A stretch of 64,000 nucleotides of DNA from Sinonovacula constricta (GCA_007844125.1 CM017561.1:32105889-32169888), one strand, 5' to 3'. Counted from the stretch's first letter, positions 24,229 to 35,851 are shown. The notes: generated from the sequence alone by a model not told the origin. Made by a program: numbers and translations.

Positions 24229-24530
24229 GGAGATTATTCTCAAGTATCTGATTGGTAGAGATGGAGATTATTCTCAAGTATCTGATTGGTTGAAATGGAG
24301 ATTATTCTCAAGTATCTGATTGGTTGAAATGGAGATTATTCTCAAGTATGTGATTGGTAGAGATGGAGATTATTCACAAGTATCTGATTGGTAGGAATGG
24401 AGATTATTTTCAAGTATCTCATTGGTAGGAATGGAGATTATTTTCAAGTATCTCATTGGTAGGAATGGAGATTATTTTCAAGTATCTGATTGGTTGGAAT
24501 GGAGATTATTCTCAAGTATCTGATTGGAAT
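24229..24530 (+). repeat. 34-bp minisatellite, about 9 copies
   Basis: The unit GGAGATTATTCTCAAGTATC + TGATTGGTTGAAAT repeats head to tail for 302 bp. Variants in the last bases (TAGAGAT, TTGAAAT, TAGGAAT) define subtypes, and TAGGAAT units are adjacent to each other, which indicates local duplication. Confidence 0.95.
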
Positions 24531-25185
24531 CATTTTTTTTTATTATTACCTTAGTTCATACACATTGATTCAGAAAGATAAGCTGTAGCTGTTTCACATA
24601 CATAGCCTAAACTGATTCATTTTCTTATACAACTTTTTGTTTATTTTTTGAAATGACAGTGTTGAAATCGATATAGAGAAGATTAGGTTTAGACAAATTC
24701 TTCCTTTCTTTGAGCTCTCTAATCATGGTCTTCTGTTTGCCTTAATAAAACTGTAACTGAAATCTACACATTCACTGCTTTTATTATTTTAAACAAACTA
24801 TTATTTTTTCAGTCCAATAGCATGTTTTGATGTTTGGTTGCATATTATATACTCCTCCTTTGTTTCAATTAAGAGTTCACTGACTTACATATATTGTCTG
24901 TTGGTTCAAAAACAAAAAAAGAAAAGAAATGTAAATGAAGACCTTGTACCACCATTATTGCTGCATTGATTGTATTATCTTCCTTGTTGTTTGTTTTTTA
25001 ATTAAATAATGTTAGTGTATTTACAAAACTAAAGATAATCTTTTCATTTTGACAATTTTGGAAATGGATAAGAAATGACGAGAAGACTGACAGGGGAGAT
25101 AATCCTTCACTTGCCATATTTGTAAATGGCCCTTACCAATTCTTAACTCGATGCTTTCTTAGCACACATTGACCAGGCTTAGAAA
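24531..25185. other. Unique stretch, nothing recognised
   Basis: No gene or repeat family is supported. Confidence 0.5.
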
Positions 25186-25225
25186 AATGGTGAAGATCCA
25201 GATTAGCCAGCTGCTGCTAGGACTT
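25186..25225 (+). mobile_element. Hairpin-family repeat, single arm
   Basis: GGTGAAGATCCAGATTAGCC followed by AGCTGCTGC matches the GTAGATCCAGATCAGACAGC core with a few changes. Confidence 0.5.
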
Positions 25226-25404
25226 GTTAGATGTTAGATGAAGCTCTGCACTATTGGCTGCCAAGTTCCAAAAAAGATGTCTTTAAATAACATATTTGAT
25301 GTAGTTGTTAGCAGACAACTGAAATGTTAGTATGGATTATTAACACATATAATAGGAGCTCAGGGTTGGTTACTAATATATCCAAAGATAGACATGGTGA
25401 TTGG

Positions 25405-25560
25405 TGTAACAACTAATAGTTAAGAACCTGATTAGACAGCTGCATTCAGGAACTAGTTGATCAGGTGTAAAACTGTCACCTTGGTCTTCTCAGTTACTGC
25501 CTTGCAGAATAAGAGATAATAAATATGGTCTGGGTCTGTACTATTTGCCTACACCAATCT
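25405..25560. mobile_element. Hairpin-family repeat, inverted arms
   Basis: A plus-oriented arm (AATAGTTAAGAACCTGATTA, GACAGCTG) at 25413-25441 faces a minus-oriented arm (GGTCTGGGTCTGTACTATTT) near 25527-25546. The pair can fold back, which suits a small non-coding foldback element. Confidence 0.55.
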
Positions 25561-25990
25561 TAAGTTTGCTTTAGGTTAAAAGTTTATGGTAAACATGTTG
25601 GATGAATGAGGAATGTTTTAATCTTTGCATGGGGTATGTTAGCTTGTGGTTTTTAGGATTTAGATATGCCACGACAGTTTTTAATTGGTTTAAAAATTTG
25701 GGCATTACATTGCATTGAATGACCAATTTTAAATACCTGCAAACCGCAATCTCATTGAAATTCTCTAAGTGATTTGAATTTTTATAGTATTTAAAAGATT
25801 ATCCTGTCTTATTGTAAATGTATCTATAGGAAGGTAAGTATGCAGTTTATGTTGAATTATGCCAGCATGACTTTTTTGTCAAGGGTGCATTAAGGGCATT
25901 GAAGCCTTCACCTGCTTCATTTATTTTGATTTACTCTGAATTATCTACTAACTTCTCAATTTACAAGTAACTTTGCATGGAGATGAATTA

Positions 25991-26059
25991 GCAAATCATA
26001 TGGAGCCTGATTCTGAATAGATAGCTCCAGCTTGCTGATCTGGATCTACCCTATTTGCC
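25991..26059. mobile_element. Hairpin-family repeat, compact foldback
   Basis: The left arm GCAAATCATATGGAGCCTGA and the right arm CTGATCTGGATCTACCCTAT plus TTGC are imperfect reverse complements separated by a short loop containing AGCTCCAGCTTG. This is one of the clearest two-arm copies. Confidence 0.65.
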
Positions 26060-26161
26060 TAGGATTGATCTGTACTTGGCAGCAAAAATATTTGACATAG
26101 GTGTGAATATTATTCCAATGAACTTAGGCATTAAACAACTGGTGGGAAAGTGGTGGGGATT

Positions 26162-26871
26162 ATAAGTCTTTCTAGTCAAGTTGGACTGGTTTCCCAGTCT
26201 GACTGATCTGAGGTTACCCCGTTAGACTTTCTAGGCTCGTTTGACTGGTTCCACAGTCTGACTTATCTGAGGCTACATTGTTAGACTTTCTAGGCTCATT
26301 TGACTGGTTCCCAAGTCTGACTGATCTGAGGCTACACCGTGAGACTTTCTAGGCTCATTTGACTGGTTCCCAAGTCTGACTGATTTGAGGCTACACCGTT
26401 AGACTTTCTAGGCTCATTTGACTGGTTCCCCAGTCTGACTGATCTGAGGCTACACTGTTAGACTTTCTAGGCTCATTTGACTGGTTCCTAAGTCTGACTG
26501 ATCTGAGGTTACCCCATTAGACTTTCTAGGCTCGTTTGACTGGTTCCCTAGTCTAACTGATCTGAGGCTACCCCGTTAGACTTTCTAGGCTCATTTGACT
26601 GGTTCCCCAGTCTGACTTATCTGAGGCTACACCGTTAGACTTTCTAGGCTCATTTGACAAGTTCTCCAGTCTTACTGATATGAGGCTACACCGTTAGACT
26701 TTCTAGGCTCATTTGACTGGTTCCCAAGTCTGACTGATTTGAGGCTACACCATTAGACTTTCTAGGCTCATTTGACTGGTTCCCCAGTCTGACTGATCTG
26801 AGGCTACACTGTTAGACTGTCTAGGCTCATTTGACTGGTTCCCCAGTCTGACTGATCTGAGGCTACACTGT
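26162..26871 (+). repeat. 59-bp minisatellite, about 12 copies
   Basis: Head-to-tail unit of TTAGACTTTCTAGGCTCATT, TGACTGGTTCCCAAGTCTGA, CTGATCTGAGGCTACACCG (59 bp). The spacing was checked at 26222, 26281 and 26340. The first unit, next to the left flank, is the most diverged. Confidence 0.95.
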
Positions 26872-27019
26872 GTCTTCACATACTGTGGACTGAATCAAAT
26901 ATTAAAACAATCAACAAATCAAATAACACCTACCTGTATTCACCTAGTTAAACCAACTAAGCATTGCAATGTCAATGGATAAGTGAAAATATATTAGAAC
27001 TTAATGTTAGATTATTTTT

Positions 27020-27111
27020 TCCTGTTGATTGTGATGATGCTGATGGTGTGGTAATTCTGCTCCTGCTGCTACTGCTGCTAATGAATATTGTTATGATAAT
27101 GCTGATGATGC

Positions 27112-27168
<57 letters not shown>
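27020..27168 (+). repeat. TGA trinucleotide microsatellite
   Basis: A pure (TGA)19 tract at 27112-27168 is preceded by interrupted GCT/GAT/CTG triplets from about 27030. Open frames coding for poly-Met, poly-Ile or poly-His here are simple-repeat artefacts. Confidence 0.95.
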
Positions 27169-27169
<1 letters not shown>

Positions 27170-28404
27170 ATGCACTATGGAGACATAAATGAGGGTCAGA
27201 AATTATGATAGAGAGAAGGGATAAATACATTAAGTAGACATAAATAAAAGAAGGGAAAATATGTAAAAATAGAGATGATTGAAATTTTTTTAAAGACAAT
27301 GAAGAATTGGGAAATTTGTTGTCACGTTGTTAGGTAAGGTAACACCTCCAGCTGGGGATTTAGTCAGGTTTGTATGTAGACCCTGGTTCTTAAGACATGG
27401 GCTCATAATCCCTTCTCTAGTACATCTCCTTGGCTAATCCAAGCATGCACAGATCCTTCTCCTGGCAGAAGAGCAGGGGAGGTATGCTCTGCACATGTAG
27501 AGATGTCATTGATAAAGGTGAGTAAATATTTATGTTTTAGGGTAGAAGGCTGGAAGGTGCTGTCATGACAGACAAACCCTACCTGTACAATCATACCTTG
27601 TCAAAAGCTGCATACCATGCTTCAATTTTCTGTCAAATCACCAACCTGAAAGGGAAGTCTTGTTAGGGCTGATAAAATGAAGCAAAGGAAATATTGGCCT
27701 AACAAGAAAAAATGGATTTACAAGGTGCAAAAAAAAGAAGAGGAAGTAAGGGTTAAAATTGGGAGATAAAGGAAAAGAGCGTGAGTCATTGGATAATATT
27801 ATAGTCAATAGTAAAAACATTTTTTGAAATGGTTTTATTGTTGCTAAACAGTAGAACAATTTTAAGGGTCCATTCAATGTAGGAAATTAATAATTGAATT
27901 TTATAGTATTGGATGATTTACTTTAACTACACTTTAACTCTAAAGTAAGATGAGAATAAAATAAAGTAAAACTAATCATAGAAAGCCTTAAGGTTTAAAT
28001 GTACAAAAATGTTATTGGAAAACAACCCTTCACTAAACAGGTTGTCAAATATAGAAATCTCAAAGACCAAACAAATTGGTGAATATGGTTATGAGAACTT
28101 AAACTCACTTTTACTCCTTAAGTGAAATAAATATTACTATGAGAGCTAAGTAGAGATGGAAACAGGTAAATAAAACCATTTTATATAAAGACAGAAAAAC
28201 ATACAAGCAACAAAAAAGGAGAGATACATATGGGAAAACATAGAAGCAAAACATAAAAATAAAAGAATACAAATTGGATACCTAGTTGGGTTTTGGTGTG
28301 GTCTTTAGTTGTTTTACACTGACACAATAATAGCCATGTTACGATGTTCAGCAATAATTGATGGAGGAAGTCCCTCAGACTAACATTTACAAACTAGAGG
28401 TCAT
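27169..28404. other. Non-coding stretch, purine-rich in part
   Basis: From about 27650 the plus strand is rich in A and G with recurrent GGAAA, AAAGAAG and AGATAAAGG words, which may be a decayed repeat. No gene, RNA or mobile element is recognised. Confidence 0.4.
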
Positions 28405-30875
28405 CAAGACACCTCCCCACACTACAGGTCATCAGGAACACCTCCCCACATTACAGATCATCAGGAACACCTCCCCACATTACAGATCATCAGGAACACC
28501 TCCCCCACGTTACAGATCATCAGGAACACCTCCCCACACTACAGGTCATCAGGAACACCTCCCCACATTACAGGTCATCAGGAACACCACCCCAACTTAA
28601 AGGTCATCAGGAACACCTCCCCATACTACAGGTCATCAGGAATATCTCCCCACATTACAGGTCATAAGGAACACCTCCCTACATTACAGATCATCAGGAA
28701 CACCTCCCCACACTACAGGTCATCAGGAAAACCTCCCCACACTACAGTTCATCGGGAACACCTCCCCACTCTACAGATCAGGAACACCTCCCCACTCTAC
28801 AGGTCATCAGGACACCTCCCCACACTACAGGTCATCAGGAACACCTCCCCACACTACAGGTCATCAGGAACACCTCCCCACATTACAGATCATCAGGAAC
28901 ACCTCCCCACACTACAGGTCATCAGGAACACCTCCCCACACTACAGGTCATCGGGAACACCTCCCCACTCTACAGGTCATCAGGACACCTCCCCACACTA
29001 CAGGTCATTGGGAATACCTCCCCACACTACAGGTCATCAGGAACACCTCCCCACACTTCAGGTCATCGGGAACACCTCCCCACACTACAGGTCATCAGGA
29101 CACCTCCCCACACTACAGGTCATTGGGAATACCTCCCCACACTACAGGTCATCAGGAACACCTCCCCACACTACAGGTCATCGGGAACACCTCCCCACTC
29201 TACAGGTCATCAGGACACCTCCCCACTCTACAGATCAGGAACACCTCCCCACACTACAGATCAGGAACACCTCCCCACATTACAGGTCATCAGAAACACC
29301 TCCCCATTCTACAGGTCATCAGGACACCTCCCCACTCTACAGATCAGGAACACCTCCCCACACTACAGATCAGGAACACCTCCCCACATAATAGGTCATC
29401 AGGAACACCTCCCCATTCTACAGATCATCAGGAACACCTCCCCACACTACAGGTCATCAGGAACACCTCCCCATTCTACAAGTCATCAGGAACACCTCCC
29501 CACACTACAGGTCATCGGGAACACCTCCCCACACTACAGGTCATTAGGAACACCTCCCCACACTACAGGACATTGGGAATACCTCCCCACACTACAGGTC
29601 ATCAGGACACCTCCCCACACTACAGGTAATTGGGAATACCTCCCCACACTACAGGTCATCAGGAACACCTCCCCACACTACAGGTCATCAGGAACACCTC
29701 CCCACTCTACAGGTCATCAGGAACACCTCCCCACACTACAGGTCATCAGGAACACCTCCCCACACTACAGGTCATCAGGAACACCTCCCCACACTACAGG
29801 TCATCAGAAACACCTCCCCACTCTACAGGTCATCAGGACACCTCCCCACACTGCAGGTCATCAGGAACACCTCCCCACACTGCAGGTCATCAGGAACACC
29901 TCCCCACTCTACAGGGTATCAGGAACACCTCCCCACACTACCAGTCATCAGGAACACCTCCCCACACTACAGGTCATCAAAAACACCACCCCACACTACC
30001 GGCCATCAAGAACACCTCCCCACACTACAGGTCATCAGGAACACCTCCCCACTCTACAGGTCATCAGGACACCTCCCCACACTGCAGGTCATCAGGAACA
30101 CCTCCCCACATTACAGATCATCAGGAACACCTCCCCACACTGCAGGTCATCAGGAACACCTCCCCACACTACAGATCAGGAACACCTCCCCACACTACAG
30201 GTCATCAGGACACCTCCCCACTCTACAGGTCATCAGGAACACCTCCCCACACTGCAGGTCATCAGGAACACCTCCCCACACTACAGGTCATCAGGAACAT
30301 CTCCCCACACTACAGATCAGGAACACCTCCCCACACTACAGGTCATCAGGACACCTCCCCACACTACAGGTCATCAGGAACATCTCCCCACATTACAGGT
30401 TATCAGGAACACCTCCCCACACTACAGGTCATCAGGAACACCTCCCCACTCTACAGGTCATCAGGACACCTCCCCACACTGCAGGTCATCAGGAACACCT
30501 CCCCACATTACAGATCATCAGGAACACCTCCCCACACTGCAGGTCATCAGGAACACCTCCCCACACTACAGATCAGGAACACCTCCCCACACTACAGGTC
30601 ATCAGGACACCTCCCCACTCTACAGGTCATCAGGAACACCTCCCCACACTGCAGGTCATCAGGAACACCTCCCCACACTACAGGTCATCAGGAACATCTC
30701 CCCACACTACAGATCAGGAACACCTCCCCACACTACAGGTCATCAGGACACCTCCCCACACTACAGGTCATCAGGAACATCTCCCCACATTACAGGTTAT
30801 CAGGAACACCTCCCCACACTACAGGTCATCAGGAACATCTCCCCACATTACAGGTTATCAGGAACACCTCCCATA
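28405..30875 (+). repeat. Large 29-bp minisatellite (about 2.4 kb)
   Basis: The unit ACACCTCCCCACACTACAGG + TCATCAGGA repeats more than 80 times, with length variants made by losing an A (28 bp) or an ATC (26 bp). The plus strand of the common unit contains no stop in any frame, and 29 is not a multiple of three, so one frame passes through all three readings and yields open frames of up to 428 codons with a 29-residue period. Those frames are artefacts of the unit. C-rich on one strand, G-rich on the other. Confidence 0.97.
30021..30831 (+). repeat. 397-bp higher-order duplication within the 29-bp array
   Basis: A block of about 14 variant units occurs twice in tandem with a constant 397-bp offset. 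Anchors checked: ACTCTACAGG at 30051/30448, ACACTACAGATC at 30166/30563 and CATTACAGG at 30391/30788. The two copies appear identical over about 410 bp, which indicates a recent block duplication or unequal crossover. Confidence 0.88.
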
Positions 30876-31289
30876 TGAATGTTTTTGCTAAGATAAGCAT
30901 CAAATCCATTAAATAGGGGCTTAGAAGTTTCAAGCTGTTGACTAACTACTGGGCCAGGGCCACCCTCTAGATACATAGAAAGACGGACTAAAATGAGGCT
31001 CACAAAAATGTTAAATGAAAAGACCATGGACACATGAATGGAAAGATGGACAGTGAAAAATGTATTGTTTATTTACCCGTCTGAATAGCTAGAAGGTTGG
31101 GTGAAGTAGTGAAGGATTGATTTGAATGTTTTAGGTTGGGATGTGTATTGCTTGTCTCATTTACCTGTGGGGATGAAACACCTGGCCCAGAATGTCGGGA
31201 ATGCCCAATGATCTGTCGGGCTACAGAGAGAAAGAAAATAATACATGGGTTAGAAGGAGGGGGAGGTAATAATATACTTGGCTTTGGAA

Positions 31290-31860
31290 GTGCTAGGAAT
31301 AATATAGTCAGGATAGTGAGAAAGTGAATAATATAGACTCTTTTAATGAAGAGATTATATTGACTCATGGTAGAGGTAAGGTGAATCATATTAACTGAGG
31401 TTAGAATAAGGAAAGAATAATTTTGAATAGTTTTGAATTCAAAGAAAGAAGAGAATATTATAAACTCATTATAGTGGGAACGTGAATGTAATTGTAGACT
31501 CAAGTTGTGAAGCAAAAAGAACTTAAGTTTCAGACTATATTGATAGTAAATAGTATAGACTAACACTAAAGTGGAAAGAAATTTATATGAACTTAAGTTT
31601 AAAAGTGGACCATAGTGATGGAGGATAAAGGGGAGAAGTGAATACTATAATTATTTATTGGAAAAAAAGAAGAAAAAATAAACAAGTTAATTTGAGTGTC
31701 ATGAATGAGAAAATGATACAGGGAGGGAGGGCAATTGAAAATGATAAACTAATAGTGAATAACAGCAATAATGTAGAACATATTGGGATAGATGTACTAA
31801 GAGATAAGGATGAATAATGTAAACTATGAAAGAGAGACTAACAGGACCATCTGTATAAAA
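31290..31860 (+). repeat. Decayed tandem repeat, purine-rich
   Basis: Words of the form GTGAATAATATAGACT, GTGAATCATATTAACT, GAGAATATTATAAACTC, GTGAATGTAATTGTAGACTC, AGTAAATAGTATAGACT and GATGAATAATGTAAACT recur at irregular spacing. They look like remnants of one ancient tandem unit. The 165-codon minus-strand frame at 31069-31566 overlaps this region and shows no recognisable domain. Confidence 0.5.
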
Positions 31861-33090
31861 GGAAGGAGAGGTTAAATACCAAAAAACATAACTTGTCTAG
31901 TTGAGACTATGAAGTGTAGAAGAATAAGTCAGACAATCCTTATTTTATTGTACTCTTCCAATGTTGCACTGGGTATGATCCAGTTCTGGTTGTCATCTGT
32001 TGCTATTGGTTGCCATTGGTTATGCTGCAGATGATGCTCATCTCTCTTCACTGGCGCCCAGCTCCCTAGAGGTTCCCCCACCCAGCTACCAAGCATGGGG
32101 CTAGCAAGGATCACGTGTCTACAACTTCTGAAGTGCAGGGAGGAAATGTTTTACCGATTGCAATTGGGGGCTTGATGACAAATCTGCTGGATGGAAAATT
32201 AGTGATTACAACTATGGCTCAATGATGCAAACTTGGATGGATGTGAAAAACCGTGTTTATTGTTTGGTTGCCAGAGGGACTACAAGACACAGATTTTAAT
32301 GTGGTAAAAGAGCAGCAGAAAGTATCAACAGGAGTACTGTTGTTATGATTTTAGTGTGTGTGCACAAGGATGCTGCATCCACAAACATTGGATGGATAGA
32401 GAGCAAAATATAGAGCTTTGGTGTGATGATTTTGATGTCATGACTGTTTTCTGATAGAGAGACATTGGATACAAAATGAAGCATTAAGCCAAGATTGGCT
32501 AGTTTAATTGACATAATTGTGTACTTACAGCAGAGAAAAAATTAGGCCAAGGGGGTGCAGTATTGGCCCTCCAAGGATACCTTAAATAAGGATGTCAACA
32601 AGTCACATATGATGTCAAGCTTGAATCTGATTGGCTAACAAACAACCCTGCAGTCCTCCATTCATGATCATGTTCTGGTAAGTAGATCAATCAAAGGACT
32701 GTAAATGCCGATGGTAACACTTTGTTTCCTATCAATATTGTGGTAATATTACTTGTTTGCTTGCTTTAAACTAGTCTTTGTTTGACTGTCCAGACAGAAT
32801 TTAATTACTATTGACATGCAATTGAAAGGAAGCAAATAGTACATAGCAAAAGAATGTTTACTTAGTAAACACTTCTAGATAAACACTGTATTGGGTATGG
32901 GTTACATTTAATTATTTTAACTGTTGGCAATGTAGCAAATAAACAATCAATAGTTGTTGATTATTTGTCTGTAGCAACATTGTAGCAATAAAGGAAAAAT
33001 GACAGTGATTTGCAATGCACATAGTATTACTGCATTTCCTGAACCTAATTATTTACACCAATCATCCAGCAACCAATTAGATTTCCGTAA
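31861..33090. other. Unique stretch, nothing recognised
   Basis: No repeat family or coding region is supported. Short open frames near 31929-32114 and 32296-32514 (minus) lack any known motif. Confidence 0.5.
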
Positions 33091-33330
33091 GCAGGAGCCC
33101 ATGGCCAAGTGGTGAAAGTCACTGACTTGCAACTCCTTTGCCCCTCACTGCTTGGGTTCAAGTCCTGGTCGGGGTGAGAACTTTCAGTGTGTGGAGGCTA
33201 TCCAGTTAACCTGTGGAGTGCCAGTGGTTCTAACCAGACATGAATCTGGGGTCTTTCTTAACCAGTTATTAACTTGATGTTGCCAATATGATCATAATTG
33301 TGTTGGTGAGATGTAAAAAATAAATAAAAT
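33091..33330 (+). mobile_element. tRNA-derived SINE with A and B boxes
   Basis: The head has TGGCCAAGTGGTGAAAGTC (33102-33120, A box) and GGGTTCAAGTCC (33154-33165, B box), about 35 bp apart, as in a Ser/Leu-type tRNA-derived promoter. A body containing CCAGTGGTTCTAACC and CTGGGGTCTTTC follows, ending in an A-rich AAAAAATAAATAAAATAA tail. No clear target duplication was found. This is the best copy of its family; fragments occur at 1864, 15180 and 57731. Confidence 0.78.
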
Positions 33331-33905
33331 AATGATAACAACAAAAGATTGCAGTAAAATGGATAATTGATTTCCCATTTTACATAAAGCTGTTAGGATG
33401 AAAAATGGTGCAAAAATAGTGCAGTGAAAACATGCATTAAATAATTATCATTGTTTAATTTCTTACTTTTCTGTTATTTTGTAAGCACAAAAAGTTAAAC
33501 CATATTACATGTTAGTGCTAACCTTTTACTAATGACTTTTGAAGTCACTTTTGCTCTGTTTATGACATATCATTGTTGGGATTGACAGGACTATACAGAA
33601 ACAGTGTAGAGATCATTTATTAATCAAACAACAGCATGGAGATAATTGTACTGTGTAGGCTGCCTTGTAATATATAAAATGTTTATATTATTCTACTAAA
33701 GCAATTACCTTCTATGGAATGTATTAGTGGATATTTTATCTGAATGGCTGAGGGGATTTTATGATTGAAGCATATATCAAACTTTCCACCTACACACATT
33801 TTTGTGGGGTTGTATTCTACTGCATCCTACATATACCTCAAACCCTTATCATGCTACATTTGTTAAAAACCAAACCAAATTTTTTGACAGAATAATTGGG
33901 TCTAA
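33331..33905. other. Unique AT-rich stretch, nothing recognised
   Basis: No supported feature. Confidence 0.5.
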
Positions 33906-33907
33906 AC

Positions 33908-33980
33908 ACTAAATGGTGTCAGTCTAGGTCATGCACCACCCATCAGGGATCTGGCAGATCTGGATCTATACTATTTGTTT
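33908..33980. mobile_element. Hairpin-family repeat
   Basis: The right arm GGCAGATCTGGATCTATACT plus ATTTG is close to consensus. The left arm (AAATGGTGTCAGTCTAGGTC) is a weaker complement. Confidence 0.55.
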
Positions 33981-35070
33981 ATTCCTTATCAGTATGTGAT
34001 TAGAAGGCAAAGAGTGTATTGAGGATTTACCTATATGACACTGGTCTGTAGTAGGGAAATAGTTTCAGCCTTTCATTGAAATGCTCATAAACATTTCTAA
34101 ATTTGGCTCTTCATTCATAAAAAGAAAAAAAAGAAATAAAACAAGTCAATATAACCCTTCATCTGCTATGTTAGTGGAGTGTTACATGTTAGTTTCCTAA
34201 CAACAGCATATTTCAGACATATATATACCTGTAATACAAATATTGCATGGAACTACACTATTTGCCTGTCACTGATCAATATTTACTAAGATAGTTAAGA
34301 GATATTTAATTTGAGATTAACATTCGTTGAAGATTGTAAATCAGCTGTGCAAAATTAAATTGCATAAATTGAATGACGTACATTTACACCTACTTAACAA
34401 CGGCTTTACAAACTGGACCAAAGGCTGTTTGATTTATTAATTCATATTGATTGTTGATTGTATGAACACATGAGAAATGTAAAAGTACATGCGCAAGATT
34501 TATTGTTTCTGCTCATTTTCTAGTTTTGTAACATTATTTGTAATTTGAGATAATCAAAGTCTGCTTGTGTGAATGAATGCTGTTAGTAGTAAATGACCAA
34601 GGTCTTATATATTTTATTTTATTTTCAGCTGGTGATACAAAAAAATCATCTACATAAAACATAACATATTTTTTTGTTTTCCTCGTCAAAATCAAAGTTT
34701 CCTTTTCTGGACAATTTATATTTGTAAACATATGGCATCTCCATGAGATATGAGGCTATATTGAGGCAAAGCAAACCTTTACAGGACTGCTAAGCACTAA
34801 GCCTTGTTGATCATATTGGTGGCACGTCATTACTTGCTTGATTGTACAGGAGTGTTTGCCCTTTCTTATATTTATTTAATATGTATTTCTTGGCTACCAT
34901 TAGTCAGACTTAATTTTATTTCGAAACATTTATAAGTACCATGTATAGTTGCACATATTATTGGCATTTGTCGTTAAGTGGCTTGATTTTAATTGGAAAA
35001 AAAAAATCTGTAGCAATAATTATCAAACCTACTTACTCACATTGTAAGCATGCTTTGCTTTAATTTGTTC
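33981..35070. other. Unique AT-rich stretch, nothing recognised
   Basis: A faint hairpin-family arm (GGAACTACACTATTTGCC) is seen near 34250. Otherwise nothing is supported. Confidence 0.45.
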
Positions 35071-35851
35071 TGAGTTATGACTCTTTGTCACATGGACTAT
35101 ATAAGGTCTGCTCTAGATCTTGAGTTATGAGCCTTTGTCACATGGTATATATAATTATATTGTCTGCTCTAGATCTTGAGGTTAAAACCCTTTGTCTCAT
35201 GGAATATATATTGTCATATATATTCTCTGCACTAGATCTTGAGTTAAAACCCTTTGTCACATGCAATATATATTGTCTACTCTAGATATTGAGTTATGAC
35301 CCTTTGTCACATGGTATATATATTTTCTGCTCTAGATCTTGAGTTATGACCCTTTGTCATATGGAATAATATTGTCTGCTCTAGATCTTGAGTTATGACC
35401 CTTTGTCACATGGTATATATATTGTCTGCTCTAGATCTTGAGATTAAAACCCTTTGTCACATGGACTATATATTGTCATATATATTGTCTGCTCTAGATC
35501 TTGAGTTATGACCCTTTGTCACATGGAATTTATATTGTCTGCTCTAGATCTTGAGTTATGACCCTTTGTCACATGGAATTTATATTGTCTGCTCTAGATC
35601 TTGAGTTGTTACCCTTTGTCACATGGAATTTATATTGTCTGCTCTAGATCTTGAGTTATGACCCTTTGTCACATGGAATTTATATTGTCTGCTCTAGATC
35701 TTGAGTTATGACCCTTTGTCGCATGGAATTTATATTGTCTGCTCTAGATCTTGAGTTGTGACCCTTTGTCACATGGAATTTATATTGTCTGCTCTAGATC
35801 TTGAGTTATGACCCTTTGTCACATGGAATATATATTGTCTGCTCTAGATCT
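35071..35851 (+). repeat. 50-bp minisatellite, about 15 copies
   Basis: The unit is GCTCTAGATCTTGAGTTATG, ACCCTTTGTCACATGGAATT, TATATTGTCT (50 bp; spacing exact at 35521 to 35571). Units in the left third carry short insertions of TATAT-type sequence and are more diverged. Those from about 35490 to 35830 are nearly identical, pointing to recent expansion at the right side. Each unit contains an AGATCT palindrome. Confidence 0.95.

Noticed and set aside
26964..27299. Frames coding for poly-Met, poly-Ile and poly-His
   Set aside because: Direct consequence of the (TGA)19 tract.
28405..30875. CRISPR-like array of about 29-bp repeats
   Set aside because: Units are directly adjacent with no unique spacers, there are no cas genes, and the sequence is clearly animal. 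It is a minisatellite.
29008..30916. Open frames of 127, 168 and 428 codons on the plus strand
   Set aside because: They arise because the 29-bp minisatellite unit has no stop in any plus frame. There is no unique coding sequence, and the start codons are variant units (GGAAT changes).
31069..31566. 165-codon minus-strand frame
   Set aside because: It overlaps a decayed tandem repeat; the peptide is rich in Ser, Leu, Ile and Phe with no domain.
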